A DNA stretch of 23,632 bases from assembly GCA_043800975.1 (NCBI GenBank), contig JAZDMK010000155.1:1-23632 (forward strand), written 5' to 3'. The translations under genes and the position numbers were made by a program. Positions 4,486 through 11,175 of this stretch are shown one piece after another. This DNA comes from JAZDMK01 sp043800975. Its GTDB lineage: Bacteria > Bacteroidota > Bacteroidia > Bacteroidales > JAHJDW01. The notes below the pieces were generated by a model. That model was not told the DNA's origin, searched no databases, and saw only the letters and a list, made by a program, of their open reading frames with translations. Each line of letters starts with the position of its first letter. Positions within the stretch are counted from its first letter, which is position 1.

Positions 4486-6552
4486 CTATCCTGCATTAAA
4501 CTGCGCCACATCGCTCAGCAATTTTTCCAGTTGTTGGATGCTGAAAGGTTTGCCTAAAACATAGCCCACACCGTGCGCCATTTTTTCTTCTTCATCAATC
4601 TGTCCACCCCAGCCGCTGACTACAGCTACTTTCATTTTGCCACCGAATTTTTCTTTGATGATATCGGCCAACTGCCAGCCGCTCATTCCCGGCATTCCAA
4701 TATCTGTAATAACAAGATCATATTTGTTTTTGTTAAGAAATTCGATTGCAACATCACCACTTCGTGCCGAATCAACTTTGTGTCCCAGCATTTCCATCAT
4801 CATAGTTACATTATCACGGATGATCAGATCATCTTCCACCCATAATACTTTTAATAAAGTATTCTTTACGGGTTTTATCTCTTCACTTTCTTTTATGTTT
4901 TTATCTTCTTTTGTTTCTACTCTTTTAGTGATTGGGAAAATTATTTCAAACGTAGTACCTTTTCCCAAAACCGTACTTTTAACTGAAATACTTCCGCCAT
5001 GTTCTTTGATTATACTGAAAACGCCGCTCATACCAAGCCCTCTTCCGATATCAAATCCTTTGGTTGAATAAAAAGGTTGGAATACCCGGGTTCTGGTTTC
5101 ATTGTTCATGCCCGTTCCGGTATCAGTTACCGTTAAATATACCTGCTCATATTTTTTTTCTGATTGTATTGTAAGCAGCCCTCCTCCCGGCATGGCTTCA
5201 ATACTGTTTTTAAAAATGTTATAGAAGACAGTTCTTAATTCACCATCATTTCCAAGCATTTCAGGGATTTCTCCCAATTCAGTATTGACTTCAATTTTTA
5301 CACCCTTTTTTTCTGCTTCATCTTTCCATAGAGGGCGTGTCTGGGCAATTACTTCTGTAATCAGTGAATTCAGATTAACATTTAAAAAATGACTCGGGGC
5401 CTGCTTGTTTCCGCCGAAGCGTTGCAGAAGCTGTGCTCTGATGGCAGCATCGCTGGCAACGGTTTTTATTGTTTGAAGATATTTAAGTGTGGTTTCTGAA
5501 AATTCGGCACTCAGCATAGCAAGTTCAAGATTGCCGAATATCGATTGAAGTGAATTGTTAAAGTCATGTGCAACCGAAGAAGCCATTTCACCTATTGCAC
5601 TCAAACGCTGGTTTTCAATAATTGCATTTACAGCCTGTTTATGGTCAGTAATATCCTCTGAAATACCCAGCAGATATTCCGGTTCTCCGTTCGCATCTAG
5701 AATTGGAACCTTCTTGGTATGTAGCAGGCGTATTCCCTGGTGCCGGGTCTGAATCGTTTCTTCAGGGAAATCTTTCATTATTTTATTTTGCAATACATCC
5801 CTGTCATTTTTTGTAAAGCTGTCGGCCTGTTCCTTTAAAAAGAAATCATAATCATTTTTGCCAATCATTTCTTCTCTGGGTATACCGATCAGACCCTCGC
5901 CTGCTTTGTTAAATCTTACAAAACGTAGTTCTTTTGCATCTTTCAGAAAAATCGTATTCGGTATATTGTCAACAATGGAGGTTAATAAGCTATTCGTTTG
6001 ACGCAAATCTTCATCCACCTGTTTTCGATTTGTGATATCACGAATGTTGCATTGAATCACTTTTTGATGATTCGCCAGATATACATTGCTTACAAATTCA
6101 ACATTAATACGACGTCCTTCAAAGGTTTCAAGAGGAAGATCCTCATAACGTATGTATCCTTTTTTTTGTAATTCAATAAAATGATCTTTGTTTGCAATGA
6201 TATCTTTAAAAATCCCAATGTCCCAGATTGTTTTTCCAAGGAACGCCTCATGTGAATAACCCAACAAATTAACTAAAAAGGGATTCACATCTACGATCAT
6301 TCCTGAATCGGCATCAAGTATCAGAATGCCATCTTTGGCAGATTCAAAAAGACGCCGATAACGAACTTCAGAAGATGTTAATTTTTCGAGATTGATTTGG
6401 GTTTCAGCAGAACATTTTTCCTTCGCTTCTTTGTCTTTTTCCTTTTGTGTTGTAAGCTGAGTATTTTTCTGTTGTAAACTCCCAATTTCTTTTATAAGTT
6501 CTTCTTTCGATTTGCTTGTAAAATCTTCTTGTGAAACCTGATCTTTTTGCAT
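4486..6552 (-). CDS. Cytoplasmic hybrid histidine kinase, PAS-PAS-HisKA-HATPase-REC
   Basis: Hybrid two-component kinase with no membrane segment. Positions below count from an in-frame TTG at 6579. Residues 1-70 form a Lys/Glu-rich coiled coil. PAS 1 is about 70-190 (RRLFESAKDGILI) and PAS 2 about 195-315 (IVDNIPNTIFLKD). The H box GEMASSVAHDFNN carries His338. The ATPase core has N box residues N454/N458, DTGTG at 486-490 and a GRGLGMSG lid. A C-terminal receiver has acidic VEDD, phosphoacceptor Asp626 and Lys677. The AHDFNN type H box is typical of soluble sensor kinases feeding internal receivers. I prefer the ATG at 6552 (688 aa); the TTG at 6579 would give 697 aa and I cannot exclude it. 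It lies upstream of the REC-PAS-LuxR gene, separated by about 585 bp of repeats. Confidence 0.92.
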   Translation of the reverse strand: MQKDQVSQEDFTSKSKEELIKEIGSLQQKNTQLTTQKEKDKEAKEKCSAETQINLEKLTSSEVRYRRLFESAKDGILILDADSGMIVDVNPFLVNLLGYSHEAFLGKTIWDIGIFKDIIANKDHFIELQKKGYIRYEDLPLETFEGRRINVEFVSNVYLANHQKVIQCNIRDITNRKQVDEDLRQTNSLLTSIVDNIPNTIFLKDAKELRFVRFNKAGEGLIGIPREEMIGKNDYDFFLKEQADSFTKNDRDVLQNKIMKDFPEETIQTRHQGIRLLHTKKVPILDANGEPEYLLGISEDITDHKQAVNAIIENQRLSAIGEMASSVAHDFNNSLQSIFGNLELAMLSAEFSETTLKYLQTIKTVASDAAIRAQLLQRFGGNKQAPSHFLNVNLNSLITEVIAQTRPLWKDEAEKKGVKIEVNTELGEIPEMLGNDGELRTVFYNIFKNSIEAMPGGGLLTIQSEKKYEQVYLTVTDTGTGMNNETRTRVFQPFYSTKGFDIGRGLGMSGVFSIIKEHGGSISVKSTVLGKGTTFEIIFPITKRVETKEDKNIKESEEIKPVKNTLLKVLWVEDDLIIRDNVTMMMEMLGHKVDSARSGDVAIEFLNKNKYDLVITDIGMPGMSGWQLADIIKEKFGGKMKVAVVSGWGGQIDEEEKMAHGVGYVLGKPFSIQQLEKLLSDVAQFNAG

Positions 6553-6795
6553 AACAGTTTTTTTAGTTTTTGCAGACAAACTTTTGTAAAGTTGTCATAT
6601 TTGATGAAATTGGGTGTTATACAATTCTTGAAATTATTTATACAATTCCTACATTTTGAGTTGTGATTTTTGAGAATTTATTATCAAAAAGGAATATGTG
6701 GATGGGCAATGATCAAGCTTTTGGTTTTGTTTACTTTTCGGTTTCTTACTCATCCATAAATCCCCCTCTCTTTGCCGAGGCAAAAGCCGGACAAG

Positions 6796-6817
6796 CCTTC
6801 TCTAGGCATAGAGAAGG
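6796..6817. repeat. Perfect 9-bp stem hairpin
   Basis: CCTTCTCTA and TAGAGAAGG flank a 4-base loop, GGCA. It has no adjacent U tract, so it looks more like a dispersed palindromic repeat than a terminator. Confidence 0.6.
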
Positions 6818-6853
6818 GACTTGAAAAGACAGCTTATTTCATGGCTAGCTGTG

Positions 6854-6932
6854 TCATTTGAGTTCACATTAATCTTTTCCCTACTGGTAGGGAAACAGGA
6901 ATGGGTACAGAAAAAAATACGAACTCAAATGA
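6854..6932. repeat. Nested inverted repeats (12-bp outer, 9-bp inner)
   Basis: TCATTTGAGTTC at 6854-6865 is the perfect reverse complement of 6921-6932. Inside it, TTTCCCTAC and GTAGGGAAA (6876-6895) are separated by two bases. The 79-bp unit looks like a small palindromic element. Confidence 0.6.
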
Positions 6933-6942
6933 AATGCAAACC

Positions 6943-6979
6943 TTATTCGTAGTACGACTTAGAGTCGTGCTACGAATAA
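6943..6979. repeat. REP-like 17-bp stem hairpin
   Basis: The arms 6943-6959 and 6963-6979 are reverse complements with one mismatch (a wobble pair in RNA), around a TAG loop; the core is GTACGACT...AGTCGTGC. An eight-base A run follows on the plus strand. The compact form resembles repetitive extragenic palindromes. Confidence 0.65.
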
Positions 6980-7064
6980 AAAAAATCGCAAGCCGAGACC
7001 GCCGCGGCGAACGAGCACATGAACACATTTGAAAACATACAATGAAGTGAATAATCAAATAAAA

Positions 7065-7108
7065 AATCCCCGCCTCCGGTATTTTCCCGCGTATCGGAAG
7101 CAGGGATT
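7065..7108 (-). terminator. Rho-independent terminator of the FN3-like gene
   Basis: On the minus strand the arm AATCCCTGCTTCCGATA pairs with TACCGGAGGCGGGGATT through 17 positions (three G-U wobbles) around a 10-base loop. A TTTTTT run follows directly. It lies 19 bp beyond the stop codon of the gene at 7127-7738. Confidence 0.8.
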
Positions 7109-7126
7109 AATCATCAAACTCTTTCA

Positions 7127-7738
7127 TTAGAGAACGATGACAGAGTGCGGTTCACACCAGTCCTGCTGGCCCGCCGTAGTTACCAATGCAGCCCGGAACC
7201 AGTACTTCACAGTAGGTTTCAGGTTGTTGACAATAAATGTGGCCTGTAGCGTTGTTCCGATGGTCTTCCACTCTTCCGCAGTGGTATCGGGCGTTTCGCT
7301 CATTTGCCAAATCCATGCTGATCTTCCCGCGAAGGCTTTGTGTTTCAAAATCACTTCACCGCTTTGTTCCCCACGTTCCACTGAAAAATCAGGGTTGAGG
7401 CGCGATACCGGCTGATGCGTGGTGTTGAAACCCGCACTCAGTATCATCACATCGTTGCCCAGTGCAATGCGGTCGACATACGCTGCAACGCGGCGCAGCA
7501 AGTCTTCCCATGCCTTTTCAGCCTGATGAAGTGCAGCCGTTTGCTGCTTGCCGCCGCCCTGGGCCGCATTGTATGCAGTCTCAAGGTTGTTGCATGCAGT
7601 AGTAACCTGTGCCAGCGGTACGTCGGGGGTTGGAAAACTAATATTCCCCGTCATACGTGTCACCGTGTTACGGCCAAACTCCACTTTTCCGGGTATTGGA
7701 AGCCGGAGAAAATCAAGCAAAACTTTTACTTTTTTCAT
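7127..7738 (-). CDS. Fibronectin type III-like domain protein (203 aa)
   Basis: Residues about 40-92 are helical (TTACNNLETAYNAAQ to RVAAYVDRIALGND). From about 105 to the end there is a beta-sandwich resembling a fibronectin type III domain, with WIWQMSETPDTTAEEW, the NNLKPTVKYWFRAALVT core and a terminal strand. No signal peptide is evident, so it may be cytoplasmic or exported without a classical signal. The coding sequence is visibly more GC-rich than the genes around it, which suggests different codon use through strong expression or separate ancestry. It has its own terminator. The upstream minus-strand frame that runs through the 21-bp repeats ends in an ATGA overlap with its start. 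Function unknown. Confidence 0.8.
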   Translation of the reverse strand: MKKVKVLLDFLRLPIPGKVEFGRNTVTRMTGNISFPTPDVPLAQVTTACNNLETAYNAAQGGGKQQTAALHQAEKAWEDLLRRVAAYVDRIALGNDVMILSAGFNTTHQPVSRLNPDFSVERGEQSGEVILKHKAFAGRSAWIWQMSETPDTTAEEWKTIGTTLQATFIVNNLKPTVKYWFRAALVTTAGQQDWCEPHSVIVL

Positions 7739-8418
7739 AAAGTTAAGTTTTTGGTTGCTTCAGCCAGACGACCACTGCATGCCTGCCTCCGGCGTGCCAA
7801 TCGCACCCGCAGAATTTTAGTCGCCCTGCATTCGCATTGAACCATTGTTCTCATGCAGATTTTTTTGTTTTTATACTTTTCTGTCTTAAAACAGTTCTTA
7901 TTATACCTGCGCAAACCATCGCCTGTCAAGCTTTTCCCAATTTTTGACCGATTACAATAAACATCAGACGGATTACTATAGTGTTCAGACGGGATATTGC
8001 AATGTTCTGACGAATCACTACTGTTTTCAGTTGGATGAGAGCTTGCATTTGTCCAATTACTGTAAACATCCGACGGATTATTATAGTGTTCAGACGGATT
8101 ACAACAGAATTCTGTCTGATGAGAGTTTACATCCGTCAAATGATTATAATATTCGGTCCATTGAGAATTCTCACTTGACAGAAGTGTGGTGTAATCAGTC
8201 TGATGTAAGGAGTAATCAGTCCGATGAGAATAATACTCTGACGTATCAGAATTGTACGAAGACGGATGTGTGGTGTAATCGGTCGGATGAGAATCTGCGC
8301 ATGTTATATGAGAATTCTGCGATAACGAAAGAGAGATGAGATAAGGCATATGAGAATACGCCCATGACGGATGTGTTATCCATTCAGTTTTAAAATATGT
8401 TTCATCCTGTAGTAGCAT
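7735..8418 (-). CDS. Doubtful ORF encoded across the 21-bp repeat array (227 aa)
   Basis: Open frame from ATG 8418 to a stop overlapping the FN3-like gene start by 4 bp. Most of it is a degenerate 7-residue repeat with consensus S/N-H/N-P-T/S-D/E-Y/H-Y/S (for example SHPTDYT, NHLTDVN, SNPSDVY), which follows from the 21-bp DNA period. The last 45 residues are Arg/Cys/Lys-rich and look like chance translation. There is no signal peptide. The opposite strand is also open over the array (7944-8339), so absence of stops is weak evidence. A hairpin sits directly before the ATG. It could be a real low-complexity protein, but a non-coding array or leader is at least as likely. Confidence 0.3.
   Translation of the reverse strand: MLLQDETYFKTEWITHPSWAYSHMPYLISLSLSQNSHITCADSHPTDYTTHPSSYNSDTSEYYSHRTDYSLHQTDYTTLLSSENSQWTEYYNHLTDVNSHQTEFCCNPSEHYNNPSDVYSNWTNASSHPTENSSDSSEHCNIPSEHYSNPSDVYCNRSKIGKSLTGDGLRRYNKNCFKTEKYKNKKICMRTMVQCECRATKILRVRLARRRQACSGRLAEATKNLTL
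7944..8384. repeat. 21-bp degenerate tandem array, 21 units in phase
   Basis: Units read in strict 21-bp register from 7944. The first nine bases of each unit are the conserved part (consensus C-A/T-G-A/T-C-G/N-G-A-T, e.g. CAGACGGAT, CAGTCTGAT, CCGACGGAT) and the following 12 are variable. The first 18 units are clear. The next two are eroded and the 21st (ATGACGGAT at 8364) is again in phase. The core is close to palindromic. The period equals seven codons and also two B-DNA turns. Confidence 0.9.
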
Positions 8419-8419
8419 G

Positions 8420-8451
8420 GCGTTTTAGGTTGTTTTATATCCTAAAAACGC
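8420..8451. other. Hairpin next to the repeat ORF start
   Basis: GCGTTTTAGG (8420-8429) pairs with CCTAAAAACGC (8441-8451), with one bulged base. On the minus strand it ends two bases before ATG 8418 and would cover any ribosome binding site of that frame. The rest of 8452-8619 is AT-rich with no clear gene or promoter. Confidence 0.5.
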
Positions 8452-8619
8452 AGAATTTTTAAAAATATTATCATTTAAATGTTAAAAAATGTAAATATTT
8501 TTCTTGCGATAAGACTGTGGGGGCGGGATCTTTGGGCTAAAACGGTGAATGCGGGAAATGAAGTAAAAAAAAGACTGCAATTGTATTGTATAGTTAATAA
8601 GTAATTTCAAGAAAATGGA

Positions 8620-8802
8620 ATGACAAAAGTCATATTTGCAGGCGGGTTAGAAGTAAGGAAAAACAGACAGTCAATAAAAACAAAAAATTGCTGCATGAGC
8701 CAAAAAATTGAAAAACCTGAAGCCGATACAACAGAGAATGGCTGCTGGGCAAGTATGAAAAAGTATATTCGAAATTTTCACAATTCGGTTCGACACTTAT
8801 GA
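8620..8802 (+). CDS. Possible small ORF (60 aa), weak
   Basis: ATG 8620 to a stop at 8802. The translated product has no recognised domain or signal peptide; an internal Met at 8695 would give a 35-residue peptide ending RNFHNSVRHL. It precedes the TPP riboswitch promoter by about 45 bp and would be transcribed separately. I have no homology memory for it, so this may be a chance frame. Confidence 0.2.
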   Translation: MTKVIFAGGLEVRKNRQSIKTKNCCMSQKIEKPEADTTENGCWASMKKYIRNFHNSVRHL

Positions 8803-8848
8803 TTTTAATAACATTATGTAGAATTTTAAAAAAAATCAAATTTTAAAC

Positions 8849-8856
8849 TATATTTG
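8849..8856 (+). promoter_or_regulatory. Bacteroidota -7 box for the TPP riboswitch transcript
   Basis: TATATTTG is an exact TAnnTTTG match. Transcription would begin around 8863, just before the riboswitch P1 helix. A T-rich stretch lies at about 8823-8826 where the -33 element is expected, but it is not a clean TTTG. Confidence 0.6.
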
Positions 8857-8865
8857 TCATTCAAG

Positions 8866-8949
8866 AATCCGGGGTGCCTTACTGTTGGGCTGAGATAAAA
8901 CCCATTGAACCTGATCCGGGTAATGCCGGCGAAGGGAAGATGAGGATCG
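8866..8949 (+). ncRNA. TPP riboswitch (THI element)
   Basis: All landmark segments of the thiamine pyrophosphate aptamer are present in order: GGGGTGC (8871-8877), GGGCTGAGA (8887-8895), AACCCATTGAACCTGATC, GGGTAATGCCGGCGAAGGGAA (ending about 8939). P1 can be closed by ATCC (8867-8870) with GGAT (8945-8948). Just after it, CGCTGTTT/AAACAGCG (about 8949-8984) forms an 8-bp hairpin that overlaps the expression platform but has no U tract. Control by alternative pairing or at translation is therefore more likely than classical termination. The first gene downstream starts at 9045. Confidence 0.95.
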
Positions 8950-9044
8950 CTGTTTGAAGAGAAATTAATATTCTAAAACAGCGGTTGGAAATCAGATAGA
9001 GAGATAGATTTTTAGTGCCCGTACACTTTCGTTAATCTGAAAAT

Positions 9045-9266
9045 ATGGACAAAACCTTTCACCTGATTTTTAGATCCAATCTGTGGATACTCCTCCTGGA
9101 GGAAAATAATCACATCGTTACCTTATTTGATAAGCAGGATAAAGAGAAGGCGGTAAAATATGCTGTGGATTATGCAGAAGCTGCAGGAGGTAAGTTGTTA
9201 ATTCACTTTGAGGACGGGAATGTTCATACCGTATTGAATCCAAAATACATGAAAGAAAATGAATAA
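9045..9266 (+). CDS. DUF2188-like small protein (73 aa)
   Basis: Short alpha/beta protein with the DUF2188 pattern: an aromatic N-terminal strand (FHLIFRSNLWILLLEEN), a Lys-rich helix (DKEKAVKYAVDYAEAAG), and a C-terminal strand with GGKLLIHFEDGN. The biochemical role of the family is not established. It is the first gene after the TPP riboswitch, 95 bp downstream, and its stop overlaps the RidA-like start (ATGAATAA), which indicates translational coupling. A diverged relative is found at 17143-17343, matching at the F/YHLxF, GGKLxIH and final G-x-N/H positions. Confidence 0.8.
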   Translation: MDKTFHLIFRSNLWILLLEENNHIVTLFDKQDKEKAVKYAVDYAEAAGGKLLIHFEDGNVHTVLNPKYMKENE

Positions 9267-9732
9267 AAAAGCAATCACCTGCCACGAAACACTGAACGAA
9301 GCGTTCGATTATCAAAAGCCATCTGCATTCAGCCGGGGGATAAGGGTTGACATGGGAAAACAAACGATGTTGTTTATTTCAGGAACAGCCAGTATTGATG
9401 AAAATGGGAAATCAATCCATATAAATGATTTTGCATTGCAAACTAAAAGAGCTTACATTAATGTTAAAAAATTATTGGAGGCGGAAGGCGCCACTTGGAA
9501 AGATGTGGTAAAGACAACGGTTTACATCAAGGATATTGAAAAAAACTATGATGAATTTAACCGCATCAGGCTTGCATTTTTCGAAGAAGAAGGCGTGAAA
9601 CCATATCCTGCATCCGTGGGTATTCAGGCTACGCTTTGCAGGGAAGAACTGCTGGTTGAAATGGATGCATGGGCAATCATTGAAACACCGGCCGGTTTTA
9701 AACTGAAGATTGTTCCTGATAAAAGTGAATAA
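9259..9732 (+). CDS. RidA (YjgF/YER057c/UK114) family protein lacking the canonical Arg
   Basis: Member of the Rid superfamily (157 aa, slightly long for about 130). It shows LFISGTASIDENG, the helix ALQTKRAYINVKKLLEAEGATWKDVVKTTVYIKD (residues about 60-92), YPASVGIQ (116-123) and LLVEMDAWA (131-139). Canonical RidA deaminates 2-aminoacrylate and needs an Arg in the P-A-R-S position. Here Ser119 aligns there, while the later Glu (E134) is kept. This suggests a non-RidA subgroup that may lack imine deaminase activity. It overlaps both neighbours by 8 bp (ATGAATAA before, GTGAATAA after) and so belongs to a tight trio below the TPP riboswitch. RidA status is known to affect thiamine precursor supply in enteric bacteria, a possible link. 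Confidence 0.9.
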   Translation: MNKKAITCHETLNEAFDYQKPSAFSRGIRVDMGKQTMLFISGTASIDENGKSIHINDFALQTKRAYINVKKLLEAEGATWKDVVKTTVYIKDIEKNYDEFNRIRLAFFEEEGVKPYPASVGIQATLCREELLVEMDAWAIIETPAGFKLKIVPDKSE

Positions 9733-10414
9733 CAGCAGAGACGATTATTACAAGGATACGCTTTCAGGTGAGATGTTAGAACTTTGTTATGAAGTGGCAC
9801 CTCCCCGTGTAAAACAATACCTGAAAGAAGAAGTGAATTTTGCTCTCAGTAAAATTAAAAAAACGGATACTGTGCTTGAACTGGGCTGTGGATACGGAAG
9901 AGTTTTGTCACAACTGTCATTCCAAGCAAAGGTTGTATATGGTATTGATACTTCTGCTCCCAGCCTGGCCCTTGCACAGAAACGAATGATAGAGTACAAG
10001 AACTGCGTTTTGCTTCACATGGATGCAGCGAAGCTACTGCTCCCCGAAAAAATGTTCGACGTTGTAATATGTATTCAAAACGGAATTTCCGCTTTTAAAA
10101 GGAAGGCGGAATTGCTGATCGGTGAATGTATGCGGGTGACAAAACCCGGTGGAAAGATATTGATTTCAACCTATGCTGAAAAGTTTTGGGAACATCGCCT
10201 GAGCTGGTTTAGGGAACAGGCAAAGGCCGGATGTATAGGTGTAATTGATGAGAAGAAAACAGGAAAGGGTGTTATCGTTTGTAAGGACGGATTTACTGCA
10301 ACGACGTACAGTATTGCTCAGTTCAAAGATTTAACCCGGGAACTGGGTGCGCAAATTGAAATCACGGAAGTAGATGAATCCAGCTTGTTTTGCGAAATCA
10401 TCACAGGCAAATAA
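9725..10414 (+). CDS. Class I SAM-dependent methyltransferase (229 aa)
   Basis: Rossmann-fold methyltransferase. Motif I is TVLELGCGYGRVL (residues about 49-61); an acidic strand-2 end (VVYGIDTSAPSLALAQKRM) should bind the ribose; motif II is FDVVICIQNGISAF; and post-motif GGKILISTYAE follows. The substrate cannot be told from sequence. I chose GTG 9725 because it overlaps the RidA-like stop as GTGAATAA, the same pattern as the junction before it; a TTG at 9710 is possible. A 6-bp hairpin (TTCGTT/AACGAA, 10418-10436) with a later T run could terminate the operon. Confidence 0.88.
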   Translation: MNNSRDDYYKDTLSGEMLELCYEVAPPRVKQYLKEEVNFALSKIKKTDTVLELGCGYGRVLSQLSFQAKVVYGIDTSAPSLALAQKRMIEYKNCVLLHMDAAKLLLPEKMFDVVICIQNGISAFKRKAELLIGECMRVTKPGGKILISTYAEKFWEHRLSWFREQAKAGCIGVIDEKKTGKGVIVCKDGFTATTYSIAQFKDLTRELGAQIEITEVDESSLFCEIITGK

Positions 10415-10617
10415 TTTTTCGTTGAAGTAAAACGAACAAGAAGAATTTTTTTCATACGGTTGTATTATCGATTGTTTCGATATTAGTTATTTTCAGTTTA
10501 TCTGGAAAAGGAGATGACCAACGATAGCGCGCAAACAATCGTTGCGCAGCAACTACATAGTAACTCCACCTGCTTGCAGGGGGAGATGTCAGCCGGGCTG
10601 AGAGGGTGTTCTGACCA

Positions 10618-10744
10618 GCGTAACGCGTGCAAAGAGTTCTGTTTTTTTTACTTTGCGAAGTGAAGAACTGTGCCACCAAGTTTCACAAAGATTCCACGAA
10701 GTTTCACAAAGAAATACAGTAAGTATTCTTTGCACGCGTTACGC
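10618..10744. mobile_element. 127-bp element with 18-bp perfect terminal inverted repeats (MITE-like)
   Basis: GCGTAACGCGTGCAAAGA at 10618-10635 is the exact reverse complement of 10727-10744. Inside are AGTTCT/AGAACT arms and two adjacent 21-bp copies containing AAGTTTCACAAAG (about 10671-10712). No target-site duplication is evident. The size and termini suggest a non-autonomous element, but a long structured repeat is possible. Confidence 0.5.
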
Positions 10745-10758
10745 AGTCTAAACGCGCG

Positions 10759-10884
10759 CTAACGAAGGAAATTGATTACATCGAAGAAAGTGATGGACAT
10801 CTGAGTTGTTATGAATTTAAATGGAATTCTCGATTGGTAAGAGTGAAAAAATGGCATGAAAATATTGATAGAAGCAGCAACTGA
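10759..10884 (+). pseudogene. Remnant of a DUF4143 (AAA+ ATPase) gene C-terminus
   Basis: Translation from 10759 gives LTKEIDYIEESDGHLSCYEFKWNS... and then a stop at 10882-10884. The EIDYIEExDGxxxxYEFKW pattern is characteristic of the nuclease-like C-terminal DUF4143 domain of AAA+ ATPases common in Bacteroidota. Normally about 350 residues precede this and it ends in a conserved Pro/Phe tail. Here nothing upstream is homologous that I can see, and the end diverges after about 25 residues. The MITE-like element abuts it on the left, suggesting a deletion or insertion destroyed the gene. Confidence 0.6.
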
Positions 10885-11175
10885 AATACAATTAGAAATT
10901 GATTACTAAAAAAACACCAGCTGCCAATAGATGTTTTGTAAAATTGACGAAAAATTACTAATTTTGGGCGGCGTTGTTCGCTTGGTTAGTTTGGTTTCGG
11001 CGTTCAGAATGCAGTCCACGAACCGAACAACGTGAGTTTATCGAAGATAAAGCGGCAACTTCACATAGCACGAAAACGTTCAGTGATTGAGACGTACATC
11101 TTTTTTGCCAACCCACAAGAATTTTTTTCGTATGATTTTTTTCTTAAAAATTTTCTAACTAAACATTGTTTGAAT

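Larger units (their letters stand above)
6580..7064. other. Hairpin-dense intergenic region
   Basis: No credible gene. It holds a series of inverted repeats: TTTGCC/GGCAAA near 6768-6785; a 9-bp stem at 6796-6817; nested repeats at 6854-6932; a 17-bp stem at 6943-6979; and the palindrome CGCCGCGGCG at 7000-7009. Next to the kinase start, AACTTT/AAAGTT (about 6580-6594) forms a small dyad. Confidence 0.6.
10415..11175. other. Long intergenic region with palindromes and a gene remnant
   Basis: No intact gene. Contents, in order: a weak hairpin after the methyltransferase; CAACGAT/ATCGTTG (about 10521-10546); a CTCC/GGAG hairpin with the palindrome-like CAGCCGGGCTG (10563-10600); the 127-bp inverted-repeat element at 10618-10744; a DUF4143 remnant at 10759-10884; and GTTGTTCG/CGAACAAC flanking 10985-11030. 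The last pair may be regulatory for the T9SS genes downstream. Confidence 0.6.

Noticed and set aside
7944..8339. Plus-strand ORF through the 21-bp array
   Set aside because: Its openness follows from the repeat period, it has no ATG start at its beginning, and the opposite strand is equally open.
7944..8384. CRISPR array
   Set aside because: The conserved core is only about nine bases with 12-base variable parts, far too short for repeats and spacers, and no cas genes are present.
9259..9363. Minus-strand and other-frame ORFs opposite RidA, kinase and T9SS genes
   Set aside because: They are shadows of strongly supported genes and show no domain patterns.
11032..11175. N-terminal extension of the first T9SS protein
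   Set aside because: It lacks an ATG start and would bury the signal peptide 48 residues inside the protein.
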